DNA of 53,106 nucleotides, taken from NCBI GenBank assembly GCA_031411235.1, contig JANOAR010000088.1, positions 1-53,106 on the forward strand, given 5' to 3'. Position 1 is the stretch's first letter; every line of letters starts with the position of its first letter. A program made the position numbers and the translations under genes. A model generated the notes under the pieces. It did no database searches and had not been told where the DNA came from. It saw nothing but the letters and a program-made list of their open reading frames with translations. This document shows, piece after piece, positions 10,229-19,118 of this stretch. The stretch comes from JANOAR01 sp031411235. Its GTDB lineage: Bacteria; Verrucomicrobiota; Verrucomicrobiia; Verrucomicrobiales; Verrucomicrobiaceae.

Positions 10229-10957
10229 GTGGACGCACAGGATTACAAGGTCAGGCTGGAGATATTCGAGGGGCCGCTCGATCTGCTTTTATACCTCATC
10301 AAGAGGGAGGAGATCGGCATTTACGAGGTGTCGCTGGAGCACATCACGAGGCAGTATCTCGCCTACATCGACACCTTCCAGATGCTCAACATTGAGGTCG
10401 CCAGCGAGTTCATCGTCATGGCGGCCAACCTCATGTATATCAAGAGCCGCGAACTGCTGCCGAAGGTGCTACAAGCAGCCGATGATGAGGCCGATGAAGA
10501 CGATCCGCGCTGGGAGTTGATCCGCCAGTTAGTGGAATACAAAAAGTTCAAAGATGTGGCCCAGTTCCTCGGCGCACAGGAGGCACGGGGAAATGAATTC
10601 TTTGCCACGAATCCCGAGATGCCCGACTTGGATGCCGCGCCATCGCCAGCCGCTCAAGTCGGCATTTTCGACCTTATCCAGGCCTTTCAAAAAGTGCTCA
10701 AGCGCTTCGATAAGGTCGATGACATTCGCGAGATCGTCGATGATCGCTGGACGGTCAGCGCCAAGATTGACTACCTCATGGAAATGATCCCGCTGGGCTC
10801 ACGCGTGAAGTTTGAAACGCTCTTCACCAAGGTAGGTAGCCGCAGCGAAATGATCGTGACTTTCCTGGCCATGCTGGAGCTGATTAAGCTCAACCACCTG
10901 CAAGTGGAGCAGGAGCATCTGCTCGGCGAAATGGTGGTGGTGAGGCCCGAGGAATAG
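10229..10957 (+). CDS. scpA: Segregation and condensation protein A
   Basis: This 242-residue protein is the kleisin subunit that bridges the heads of the SMC complex in chromosome condensation and segregation. The N-terminus carries the signature FEGPLDLLLYLIKREEIGIY, followed by the helix EFIVMAANLMYIKSRELLP. The C-terminus has the winged-helix segment VTFLAMLELIKLNHLQVEQ. The start is GTG at 10229. It lies 46 bp after leuC and may be co-transcribed with it. scpB is not beside it; the next gene is convergent and only 9 bp away. Confidence 0.95.
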   Translation: MDAQDYKVRLEIFEGPLDLLLYLIKREEIGIYEVSLEHITRQYLAYIDTFQMLNIEVASEFIVMAANLMYIKSRELLPKVLQAADDEADEDDPRWELIRQLVEYKKFKDVAQFLGAQEARGNEFFATNPEMPDLDAAPSPAAQVGIFDLIQAFQKVLKRFDKVDDIREIVDDRWTVSAKIDYLMEMIPLGSRVKFETLFTKVGSRSEMIVTFLAMLELIKLNHLQVEQEHLLGEMVVVRPEE

Positions 10958-10966
10958 CGTTGTTTT

Positions 10967-12568
10967 TCAAGCCACCCACTGGCCCTTCAGCACGGCACGC
11001 GTGTCCTTGGCATTGGGATTCATCGCCGCGAGGCTGTTCAGAAAAGTGAGGCTCACGGCATCGCCGTCGAACTTGCATGTCACCGTGTCATGGTGCGGCG
11101 TTTCATAGTAGCGCCAGGTCAGTTGCAGCGTGTTGTCATCCGTCCATGTCGCACTGGCCGCGACCTTCGAGGTGGGCTGAATCTTTGGTTTGCCACCGGG
11201 AGTGAGACGTGGGGGCGTGCCCGGCATGGCGGTAGCTCCGAGCTGCCAGTAGCCTAGGGCGCAGGCGATGCGATGCTGGGCCTCGCCTGCGTGGGCGGTG
11301 AAAATGCAGGCGTCTTTGGCGAACTCGAAATGCACACGCGTGAGGCCGAGATCATTGGCTTCCAGCTTGAACGCCTTGCCATTGATTCGAGCCGCCGTTG
11401 GTGCTGTTGCTTGCCCCTTCGGTGGAGCCAGCTCCAAGCTCGCTAGGCGTTGCTGCAATTTTTTGTGCGTGGCTGCATCCGCAGGCAGCGCCTCTGCCTT
11501 CATCGCTGGCAGCAGATGCTCATACACGAGATCCAGCTCGCCCTGCATATTTTTGTCCTCACTGGTCATGACGATCACCACATCCTGCTCCGGCAGCACG
11601 ATGGTGAACTGGCCGAATGCGCCATCGCCACGGAAGCCGCCATGCTGGCAGCGCCAGAACTGATAGCAGTAGCCTTGCAGCCAGTCATTCTTTGCCTTGG
11701 GCCGCCCCGGCTTGTCATCGCCTGGCTGCTGAATTTTAAACGAAGTGGCCTCTTCCACCCAGGCTGCGGGCAGCAGTTGTTTGCCTTTCCATTGCCCCTT
11801 CTGCAAAAACAACTGGCCAAACTTCGCCAGCCCCTCGCTGCGAATGCTGAGGCCCCAGCCGCCTGTGTTGATCCCAAGCGGACAGTTTTCCCAAGTCATC
11901 CCCGTGATGCCGAGCGGCTGGAACAAGCGCGGCCCGAGGTAGTCGAGCACGGGTTGCCCGGTCACTTTCTGCACAATCGCGGAGCACATGTAGGTCGCCG
12001 CGCTGTTGTACATGAACTGCGTCCCTGGCGTGTGTGCGATGTTGTGCGCGAGGAAGGTCTTCACCCAGTTCTCCGACCTAACCATCAGTTGCGTCGGCTC
12101 CGTCTCGCTGCCCACCGCCATGCTCAGCAAGTCATTCACCCGCAGTGCTGCGAGGTTCTCGCTGACCTTCTCGGGCAGGTCATGGGGGAAGAACGAAACG
12201 ACCTTGTCCTCCACACTGAGCTTCCCTTCCACCACGGCAAAACCGACTGCGGTGGAGGTGAAGCTCTTGCTCATGGAGTACATCGTGTGCCGCAGTTCCG
12301 CCGCATACGGAGCCCACCAGCCCTCGGCCACCACACGGCCATGCCGCAGCACCATGAGGCTATGAAGTTCATGCTTCGCCGCCGCCATCGCATCAAGGAA
12401 GGCGAGGATGCTCGCAGGCGAAATGCCTTCAGCCTCGGGCGTGCTGCGTGGGAATAATACGGCCAGCGCAGGAGCTTCCGCAAAGCTAAATGGCAGGCTC
12501 GATGCGAAGCCAGCAGCGGTGGTGGAAAGACTGAGATGCTTGATGAAATCGCGTCGAGTGGAGGACAT
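10967..12568 (-). CDS. Tat-exported beta-lactamase-family serine hydrolase
   Basis: This 533-residue protein belongs to the class C beta-lactamase/penicillin-binding-protein-like family (PF00144). The first residues, STRRDFIKHLSLS, form a twin-arginine signal, so export as a folded protein is expected. The nucleophile motif SxxK is S98-M-S-K101, and a tyrosine motif Y-N-S occurs in QFMYNSAATYM. The C-terminal third, from about residue 370, is an extra beta-rich domain. Such proteins usually act as esterases or peptidases rather than true beta-lactamases; the substrate cannot be told. It converges with scpA. Confidence 0.85.
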   Translation of the reverse strand: MSSTRRDFIKHLSLSTTAAGFASSLPFSFAEAPALAVLFPRSTPEAEGISPASILAFLDAMAAAKHELHSLMVLRHGRVVAEGWWAPYAAELRHTMYSMSKSFTSTAVGFAVVEGKLSVEDKVVSFFPHDLPEKVSENLAALRVNDLLSMAVGSETEPTQLMVRSENWVKTFLAHNIAHTPGTQFMYNSAATYMCSAIVQKVTGQPVLDYLGPRLFQPLGITGMTWENCPLGINTGGWGLSIRSEGLAKFGQLFLQKGQWKGKQLLPAAWVEEATSFKIQQPGDDKPGRPKAKNDWLQGYCYQFWRCQHGGFRGDGAFGQFTIVLPEQDVVIVMTSEDKNMQGELDLVYEHLLPAMKAEALPADAATHKKLQQRLASLELAPPKGQATAPTAARINGKAFKLEANDLGLTRVHFEFAKDACIFTAHAGEAQHRIACALGYWQLGATAMPGTPPRLTPGGKPKIQPTSKVAASATWTDDNTLQLTWRYYETPHHDTVTCKFDGDAVSLTFLNSLAAMNPNAKDTRAVLKGQWVA

Positions 12569-12703
12569 GCCCGCAGCCTAGCTTGCCCGGCAAGGCGATG
12601 ACAAGCATCGAAATACTCTGTTTGACGATGATAGAATCGAGGTTTGAGTGCCCGACTTCTTATCCACTGAGATAACAACCCTGCCCCCCGCTACCCAGAC
12701 CTC

Positions 12704-13372
12704 ATGGAGCTTCCTCCCGACATCGACCCAGAAGACGTGAAGAAAGAGAAGGGACTCTGGGAGAAAACCCGCAAGAGCCTCATCGAACGCCTCAACAACT
12801 GGGAGGATCAGCGCACCTGGAACGAGTTTTACCAGACCTACTGGCGGCTTATTTACTCCGTCGGCACCAAGAGCGGGCTCACTCGCGAAGAGGCCTTCGA
12901 TGTGGTGCAGGAGACCATCATCGCCATCGCTCGCCAAGTGCAGCGTGGCCAGTACGATCCCCGCGCTGGCTCGTTCAAGGCATGGCTGTTGCAGATGACA
13001 CGCTGGCGCATTCTCGATCAGTTCCGCGCCCGCAAACGCCAGCCCTCCCTCGCCGACCAGGGCAATGCCTTCACCGAGGATAACTCGGGCCACATCCTCG
13101 ACCGCATCGCCGTGGAGAAGGAGAATCAACTCGATAAAATCTGGGACAAAGAATGGCGCGACAACATCTTCGCCGCCGCTCTGGAAAAAGTAAAAGCCCG
13201 CGTCTCGCCAAGGCAGTATCAAATCTTCGACTGTTACGTGCTGAAAGGCTGGGGCGTCACCAAGACCGCCGAAACCCTCGGCATCAATGCGGCCCAGGTC
13301 TATCTCGCCAAGCATCGCGTAGGCAACCTGGTGAAAAAGGAAGTGCAGGGCCTCGAAGGGCAGTTGCTGTAA
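12704..13372 (+). CDS. ECF-type RNA polymerase sigma factor
   Basis: This 222-residue sigma-70-family protein has region 2 in EAFDVVQETIIAIARQV and WLLQMTRWRILDQFRARKR, and region 4 in SPRQYQIFDCYVLKGWGVTKTAE with the recognition helix that follows. It matches the sigma factors common in Planctomycetota and Verrucomicrobiota, which have an elongated charged N-terminus. No anti-sigma gene is beside it; its neighbours are divergent or convergent. Its regulon cannot be inferred from the window. Confidence 0.88.
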   Translation: MELPPDIDPEDVKKEKGLWEKTRKSLIERLNNWEDQRTWNEFYQTYWRLIYSVGTKSGLTREEAFDVVQETIIAIARQVQRGQYDPRAGSFKAWLLQMTRWRILDQFRARKRQPSLADQGNAFTEDNSGHILDRIAVEKENQLDKIWDKEWRDNIFAAALEKVKARVSPRQYQIFDCYVLKGWGVTKTAETLGINAAQVYLAKHRVGNLVKKEVQGLEGQLL

Positions 13373-13377
13373 TCCGT

Positions 13378-13393
13378 GCTGGGTGCGCCCAGC
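13378..13393. terminator. Small hairpin between convergent genes
   Basis: GCTGGG-TGCG-CCCAGC forms a 6-bp stem with a 4-nt loop directly after the sigma factor stop codon and before the convergent oxidoreductase stop. There is no clear T-run on either strand, so termination is only probable. Confidence 0.4.
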
Positions 13394-13405
13394 AAGGTAA
13401 CCGGT

Positions 13406-15490
13406 TCACTCCGCCACCCACCGTACGCCGTCGATAACGATGTAGCCATCCGTGCCTGCATTGGTCACAACCACGGACGCCTTCTTGTCGGCTTCAAACT
13501 CAAACGCACCCATATCCGACCAGAACAGGCCATCAGCGGCCTGCGGTTCCTTCATGTTCAACTTCATGCGCTGCACACCGCCTGCATGATGCACTTCGAC
13601 GGGTGCATTCGACGCACGGTTACCGTTGGGAGGCGAGGCAAGGAACACACGATACTTTCCCGACTTCGGTAGCTTGGCTTCAAAAAGCGCACTGGACTTG
13701 CCGTCCTTGGCATTGCCATCGTGGCTGTAACCGTCGCCGATGAAGGCTTTCGCCGCGCTGCTCTCCTGCCATGCTCCTGTCAATTTAGCATCGGAATCAT
13801 CGACGACGATGCCTTTGAGCGACTTGGCCTCGACACCGCGTGAGGTCTTCGGCCCGCTGTATTCGAGAATCTGGCCCTCTTTAAGCAACTGCTCGCGCAG
13901 CTTGGCATACGGCACGTTTTGCACCGCAATCCCATCGTCGATGGCCATCACCGCCGCTGTGGCCGCCGACTGGCCCAAAATCATGAACACCGGCTCCATG
14001 CGGATCGAGCCATACGCGATGTGGCTGGCCGACATCGCCACGGGAACGAGAAGGTTGCTCCCCTGCCCTTTCTTCGGCACCAGCGAGCCATACGCGATCT
14101 CATACGGCCCATTCGTGCTCACGCCGATGTCGCCTTCATTCTGCACATAGCCTTCCGGCGTGATGTAGCGCTGCACGTTGTGGCTGTCGATCGTGTAGCT
14201 GCCCATGCCGACGGATTCGGGCGTGGGCTTCTTCTTCCGCAGCTCATTTTCCGTCATCACATAATGACCGATCATGCGACGGGCCTCGCGGATATAGAGC
14301 TGATGGCTCCAGTTGCCGTTGTCGGCGAATTCATCCTTCGGCAGCCCCCACTCACGCAGTTCATCCTGCACCTTCTTCGGCACACGCAGGTCATTCGCCA
14401 CGAACCACAGCAAGCCTTGCTGATAGGCACGGTGCTCGGCAATGATCTGGCGGCGCTTCTCAAAGCTCGCCTCGGGGTACTCGTAGTTCATGCCGATGTT
14501 GTCGAAGCTGAACGGCCCGTGGTTGTTCGTGTCCGTCTTATGATTCGGGATCGGATCGAACTTCTCGAAGAACTCGTCCCAGCCCGTGTTCAGCACGCGC
14601 AGCAGCAGTTCATACTGGCTGGCGTCGTAGCCCTCAGGCTTCGGGAACGGAAGGCGGTTGCCGGGATCATTCGTGTAGCACGAGCGGAAGCAGTAGGCCT
14701 GCACGCGCTTGTCTCCCGCGCCAAATTCGCCCACAGGCTCCGCACTCACGCGTGGCAGCACGCCGCTCTTTGGGTCGCCGGGCACTTTGTAGGGGCTGAT
14801 CTTTTCCTTCAATGCCCCAAAGTGATGCCGGTGATGCAGCACGCCGACCTGGATGCCGTTGTGCGCCTCGTCATACGCGCTGTTCGCCTCGCGCCCCACA
14901 TGGTAATCCACACCCGCTGCGGCCAGCAAATCGCCTTCATAGGTCGCGTCGATGAACATCTTTCCCGCGTAGGTCTTCCCGCTCAGCGTGGTGATCACCG
15001 CGATCTTGTCGCCGTCCTTCTTCACGCCCTTCGCACGGTCGAGCCATTCATCGCGCACGACCTCGATGCTGAACTCCTTCACATAGCCCTCAAACACCTT
15101 CTCAGCCGCATGGGGTTCAAAAATCCACATCGTGCGGTTCTCGCCGTCCATCGCTGGCGTGCCCTGCCCCTTGTTGCCGTATTGATCCTTCTGCTGCTGC
15201 ACCCATGCCTCCGGCTTCTGGTAGTGCATGTAGATGCGATGATAAAAATCCCGCGCCAACCCGCCGATGACCGTCTTGTTGCCCGTGTCGGTGAACCCCA
15301 GGCCACCGCTGCTCAACCCGCCGAGATGCTTGTCTGGCGAGACGATGATCACCGACTTGCCCATCTTCTTCGCCTGCACCGCCGACGTGACAGCCGCACA
15401 AGTGCCGCCATAGATAACGATGTCGTGGTCAGCAGCAGCGAGAGCTTGGCTGAACACCAGAAAAATAGCGAGGAATGGGATGGTTTTCAT
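13406..15490 (-). CDS. Secreted FAD-dependent oxidoreductase with golvesin-like C-terminus
   Basis: This 694-residue protein starts MKTIPFLAIFLVFSQALAA, a Sec signal peptide. It then has a Rossmann FAD-binding start DIVIYGGTCAAVTSAVQA and the motif HLGGLSSGGLGFTDTGN of the FAD-dependent oxidoreductase family (PF12831). FIDATYEGDLLAAAGV is a second FAD-family segment. The last 130 residues, ending YIVIDGVRWVAE, resemble the golvesin/xanthan-lyase-type beta-sandwich tail. The family is abundant in polysaccharide-degrading Verrucomicrobiota; the substrate is unknown. ATG at 15490 is preferred because it starts the signal peptide; the upstream extension has no family similarity. Confidence 0.85.
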   Translation of the reverse strand: MKTIPFLAIFLVFSQALAAADHDIVIYGGTCAAVTSAVQAKKMGKSVIIVSPDKHLGGLSSGGLGFTDTGNKTVIGGLARDFYHRIYMHYQKPEAWVQQQKDQYGNKGQGTPAMDGENRTMWIFEPHAAEKVFEGYVKEFSIEVVRDEWLDRAKGVKKDGDKIAVITTLSGKTYAGKMFIDATYEGDLLAAAGVDYHVGREANSAYDEAHNGIQVGVLHHRHHFGALKEKISPYKVPGDPKSGVLPRVSAEPVGEFGAGDKRVQAYCFRSCYTNDPGNRLPFPKPEGYDASQYELLLRVLNTGWDEFFEKFDPIPNHKTDTNNHGPFSFDNIGMNYEYPEASFEKRRQIIAEHRAYQQGLLWFVANDLRVPKKVQDELREWGLPKDEFADNGNWSHQLYIREARRMIGHYVMTENELRKKKPTPESVGMGSYTIDSHNVQRYITPEGYVQNEGDIGVSTNGPYEIAYGSLVPKKGQGSNLLVPVAMSASHIAYGSIRMEPVFMILGQSAATAAVMAIDDGIAVQNVPYAKLREQLLKEGQILEYSGPKTSRGVEAKSLKGIVVDDSDAKLTGAWQESSAAKAFIGDGYSHDGNAKDGKSSALFEAKLPKSGKYRVFLASPPNGNRASNAPVEVHHAGGVQRMKLNMKEPQAADGLFWSDMGAFEFEADKKASVVVTNAGTDGYIVIDGVRWVAE

Positions 15491-15686
15491 TGTGGGCCGC
15501 ACAGAACGCAGGCCCGCAGTTAATTCAATCAAACACACGTTTTGATCTGTTCTTCCAGAAGCGCAGGGCGCACCCAATGACTAGCCAGCCGAGACCGCGA
15601 TACTGAACGAATTCATTAACTGGGCATTGCCATCAAAAGCGTATTCACGGCATCTTAGCGCCGGTTCAAAAATTCATCATAATACA

Positions 15687-15727
15687 AGTCATCCAAATAT
15701 GTTTGGATGAAACGTATTTGGATGAAC
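15687..15727. repeat. Palindromic/direct repeat flanking the ATPase gene (downstream side)
   Basis: TCATCCAAA (15689-15697) and TTTGGATGA (15702-15710) form a 9-bp inverted repeat around TATG. A further half-site ATTTGGATGAA follows at 15716-15726. The segment from 15687 matches, with one change, the segment from 17139 on the other side of the ATPase gene (AAGTCATCCAAA, variable base, ATGTTT). It begins five bases past the ATPase stop codon. Confidence 0.85.
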
Positions 15728-15731
15728 TATA

Positions 15732-17126
15732 TTAACTAGCCGTCAAAGCATACAAATCACGCAGCGTATGGACATGCACATCATCGGGGTGTTTAGCACG
15801 CGACTTGAGCGTTCTGATGAAGAGACGGCGGTTGATCGTTGCATTGCGAGCATTGGGGTACTTCGCCGCCTTGGCTTCAATCTCGGCGGTGAGGGCCGCC
15901 ATGGAGGTGACGTCGCCCCACTTGCATTCACCGAGATCCGTCCAGTTATCCTCGCGCACGCCGACGACATCGACCTGCACTTTTGCATCCCAATACTCGC
16001 CGATGGTGAAGGCGCAGCGCACGCGCTCCTGCCGATAGATCATGGGTAAACACTCGCGACAGAGACGCTCGAAGCAGCGCCCAAAGTAGGCGTCGAGATG
16101 CGGCTTCACGATCTCAGTATAGCCTTGCTCAGGGCCTAGCATTCGGATCACACTTTGATGTGGGAAGATGAAACGGAACCAGAAGCGCAGCAGCGGATCA
16201 TCGAGCGCGTAGCGCACCGAGCGTGCCGTGGGTTTGCTGCTGGTGATAGGATAGCGACGCTGCACATAGCCGAGTTCGGCGAGTGTTTTGAGATGGTAAT
16301 CGAGCCCGCGCACATCAATGCCGGTAGTGCTGGAGAGCTGCGCGGGGCTGGTCTTTCCCTGGGCGAGAGCCATGAGTACAGCATGATAGGGCGCGAGGTC
16401 TCGGAGTTCTTCGCGCAGCAAAAATTCGGGCTCGCGGGCGAGCACAGCGAGGTCATCGAGCAGCCGCGACATGATGTTTTGCTCAACAGACTGCTTGGGA
16501 TCAAACGCCAGCAGATACATGGGGATGCCGCCGCAGATGGCATAGACCCGCGCTTTGTCTTCGACGGAGTAACGGGGATGAAACTCGCCTGCTTCGAGGT
16601 GATTGAACGGGCGCAGCAGCAACTGTGCGGTGCGTCTGCCGAAGAGTGGGCTCTTCTCGCCCAACACTTCGCGCTCCATGAAGCCGATGTAGGAGCCACA
16701 GAGAATGAGCATCACACGGCCTGACTTTGCCCACGAGCGATCCCATAGTTCCTGAAGAATAGAGGGCACCTCGGGACATGCCTCGGCGAGCCATTGGAAT
16801 TCATCGAGCGCGAGGATGAGCTTGCCCTTGCCTTGCCAGCGACTGACGACCAGTTCAAAGGCTTGCTTCCAGCCCGTCACGCGAGCCTGCGCGAGCAGAG
16901 GCTCTTTCAAGGTGCGTGCGGCGATCTCCAGAAACTCTTCGAGCTGCGGCCCTCCGGGTGCCCGCTTGCCAACAAAGTAGATGCCGCCCTTCTTGGACAT
17001 GAAGTTCACGATGAGTTCACTCTTCCCCACGCGCCTCCGCCCATACACCGGGATGAAGGCTCCGCCTGGGGCCTTCCAGGCATCGTTCAGCAGCTTGCTC
17101 TCTCTTGCTCGTCCGTAGAAGCTCAT
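15732..17126 (-). CDS. AAA+ ATPase with DUF234-like C-terminus (archaeal ATPase family)
   Basis: This 464-residue protein has Walker A in VYGRRRVGKSELI (about residue 28), Walker B in KLILALDEFQWLAE, a sensor segment GRVMLILCGSYIGFME, a winged-helix region near LSSTTGIDVRGLDYHLKTLAELG, and a DUF234/nuclease-like C-terminal domain in which AKVQVDVVGVREDN and LGECKWG resemble a PD-(D/E)xK core. Members of this family (PF01637 plus PF03008) are patchily distributed and their role is unsettled. The gene stands alone, oriented against neither neighbour's operon, and matching palindromes flank it on both sides. That suggests either self-regulation or movement as a unit. Confidence 0.85.
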   Translation of the reverse strand: MSFYGRARESKLLNDAWKAPGGAFIPVYGRRRVGKSELIVNFMSKKGGIYFVGKRAPGGPQLEEFLEIAARTLKEPLLAQARVTGWKQAFELVVSRWQGKGKLILALDEFQWLAEACPEVPSILQELWDRSWAKSGRVMLILCGSYIGFMEREVLGEKSPLFGRRTAQLLLRPFNHLEAGEFHPRYSVEDKARVYAICGGIPMYLLAFDPKQSVEQNIMSRLLDDLAVLAREPEFLLREELRDLAPYHAVLMALAQGKTSPAQLSSTTGIDVRGLDYHLKTLAELGYVQRRYPITSSKPTARSVRYALDDPLLRFWFRFIFPHQSVIRMLGPEQGYTEIVKPHLDAYFGRCFERLCRECLPMIYRQERVRCAFTIGEYWDAKVQVDVVGVREDNWTDLGECKWGDVTSMAALTAEIEAKAAKYPNARNATINRRLFIRTLKSRAKHPDDVHVHTLRDLYALTAS

Positions 17127-17138
17127 ACTTCAAAGTGT

Positions 17139-17178
17139 AAGTCATCCAAACATGTTTTGTCAAAACATGTTTGGATGA
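17139..17178. repeat. Large perfect palindrome upstream of the ATPase gene
   Basis: 17142-17158 and 17162-17178 are perfect 17-bp inverted arms (TCATCCAAACATGTTTT and its complement) around GTC. Each arm also contains the internal palindrome AAACATGTTT. It begins 13 bp upstream of the ATPase start codon, so it should overlap the promoter or leader. It shares AAGTCATCCAAA with the repeat on the far side of the gene. Confidence 0.9.
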
Positions 17179-17221
17179 TCAGCGCAAGGCACCAAGCTTT
17201 GATGCGAAGCTAAGCACGCGG

Positions 17222-18886
17222 CTACCTCGCCGCGCCCGCAAGCAAGCTCTCGGCGTGGATGCGTGCCGACTCGATCTTGCCACCCAGCATTCGGGCCAAT
17301 TCATCCACGCGCTCTGTGTTGGCGATCTCGCGGATGTAGGAGCGGGTGCGATTGCCTTCGACTTCCTTGGTCACAACGAAGTGGCTCTGCGCGAGGCTGG
17401 CGACCTGCGGAAAGTGGGTGATGGCGATGACTTGGCGATTCGCACCGATGGCGGCCATCTTGCGGCCCACAGCCTCAGCGATGTTGCCGCCGACGTTGGC
17501 GTCGATCTCATCGAAGACCAGCAAGCCCACGCTGTCTTGCTTGGCTAGGGCGCTCTTCACGGCGAGCAGCACACGGCTCATTTCGCCGCTCGATGCGGTG
17601 AGGCGCAGAGGTTTCAGCGGTTCGCCGGGGTTGGGGGCGAATTGGAAATCCACCTCTTCCAAGCCCGTGCTCTGCGGCTCAGTATGCGGGCTTAGCGCGA
17701 CCTCGAAGATGCTGCTCTTGAAGCCGAGATCGGTGAGGTGTTTGCTGATGTCCTTGGCCAGTTTGGGCGCGGCATCGGTGCGTTTTTTCGAGATGCCTTT
17801 GCCATGCTTTTCGACCTCTGTGCGGTGCTTGGTGATGAGCGTTCTGAGCCTTTCGATCTCTTCGGCGCGGCCTTCCATTTTGACCAGCTTCGCCTCGCAA
17901 TCTGCTTGGTAGGCGAGGATGTCGGCGACGCTGGGAGCATACTTGCGTTGCAGGCTTTTCAGCAGGGCGAGGCGATCTTCCAGCGCAGCGAAGGCCTTGG
18001 GATCTAGCTCCAGCTCTTCGGCATAATCACGCACGCTCGTTTCCATCTCGCGCAGGGTGATCTGAGCGCTCTCGAACTCCTCAAAAAGCTTGCTGCTTTC
18101 GGGGTCGATCTTCTCCAGTTCGTTGATCATCTTCGCCACATCGCGCAACCCATTGGCGATGCTATCCTGGCCTTCGCCGAGGCGCACGGTGATGCCTTCG
18201 CACAGCTCACCGAGTCGTGCGCTGTTGCCCACGATGCGATGCCTAGCCTCGATTTCAACATCCTCGCCTCGCTTCAATTTCGCTGCTGCGATCTCTTTGA
18301 TCTGGTGCTTCAGCATGTCGATTTGCTGCTGACTGGCACGCTCGCTACCTTCGAGTTCAGAAAGCTCCAGCACGGCGGCGTGCCATTGTTTCCAGACGAT
18401 GCGATAGGCTTCCAGCGGCTCTTCGAGGCTGGCGTATTTGTTGAGCATCTCCATCTGCCGTTCGCGCGAATTGAGCGACTGGTGGTCGTGCGGGCCGTGC
18501 AGATCGACGATGTAGCTGCCGACTTCTTTGAGCACGTTGATGGTCGCGGGCGAGCCATTGACGAACTGCTTGTTCGCCCCGCCCGTGCTGATGACGCGCT
18601 TCAGCAGCAGCGCTCCGTCGTCGCATTTGTCGATGCCTGCGGCGTCGAGGATGCTGTCAATGGGGCGGGTGTCGGCGACATGAAACGAAGCCTCGACACT
18701 GCACAGTTCCTGCCCGGTGCGGATGAGGCTGCGATCCGCTCGCTCGCCGAGGATCAATTTCAGCGCACCGACGATAATCGACTTGCCCGCGCCCGTCTCG
18801 CCCGTGACTCCGACCAAGCCCGGTGCCAATTCCCAGGTGACATCTTCTACGAGGGCGAGGTTCTTGATTTTGAGGAAGCTGAGCAT
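17222..18886 (-). CDS. recN: DNA repair protein RecN
   Basis: This 554-residue SMC-like ATPase acts in double-strand-break repair by recombination. It opens MLSFLKIKNLALVEDV, then Walker A GETGAGKS (about residues 32-39), the RecN segment IVDLHGPHDHQSLNS, a long coiled coil in the middle, the ABC signature region LTASSGEMSRVLLAVKSAL, and Walker B LLVFDEIDANVGG with AITHFPQVAS after it. ATG at 18886 matches the family start; the upstream in-frame extension does not. Length is normal. It is divergent from the giant surface-protein gene. Confidence 0.96.
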   Translation of the reverse strand: MLSFLKIKNLALVEDVTWELAPGLVGVTGETGAGKSIIVGALKLILGERADRSLIRTGQELCSVEASFHVADTRPIDSILDAAGIDKCDDGALLLKRVISTGGANKQFVNGSPATINVLKEVGSYIVDLHGPHDHQSLNSRERQMEMLNKYASLEEPLEAYRIVWKQWHAAVLELSELEGSERASQQQIDMLKHQIKEIAAAKLKRGEDVEIEARHRIVGNSARLGELCEGITVRLGEGQDSIANGLRDVAKMINELEKIDPESSKLFEEFESAQITLREMETSVRDYAEELELDPKAFAALEDRLALLKSLQRKYAPSVADILAYQADCEAKLVKMEGRAEEIERLRTLITKHRTEVEKHGKGISKKRTDAAPKLAKDISKHLTDLGFKSSIFEVALSPHTEPQSTGLEEVDFQFAPNPGEPLKPLRLTASSGEMSRVLLAVKSALAKQDSVGLLVFDEIDANVGGNIAEAVGRKMAAIGANRQVIAITHFPQVASLAQSHFVVTKEVEGNRTRSYIREIANTERVDELARMLGGKIESARIHAESLLAGAAR

Positions 18887-19118
18887 GGGTCGAGGCAGTG
18901 TGTGGTGAGGACGCGCATAAGAGATGGCCGAACGCGCTTTGCAAGGTCGATGAAGCTGCGTCACGATCTTGTGGCCATGCCTACGGTGCGAACCCGTGAG
19001 GGGCTGTTATCGGTAGCCTCTTCGCACCCATTTTTTTGGAAAATAGCGCGTTCAAGGCGTGACCTTTGATGCGCTTTGCCGTAGAAACCATGTCGCTATC
19101 ACCCACCCCCACTCCTTT

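Noticed and set aside
11450..12457. A 335-residue plus-strand frame
   Set aside because: It lies opposite the serine hydrolase gene, is rich in His, Arg and Leu, and has no family features; it is a GC-driven shadow.
13919..15523. A 534-residue plus-strand frame
   Set aside because: It is antisense to the FAD oxidoreductase, whose motifs and signal peptide are clear.
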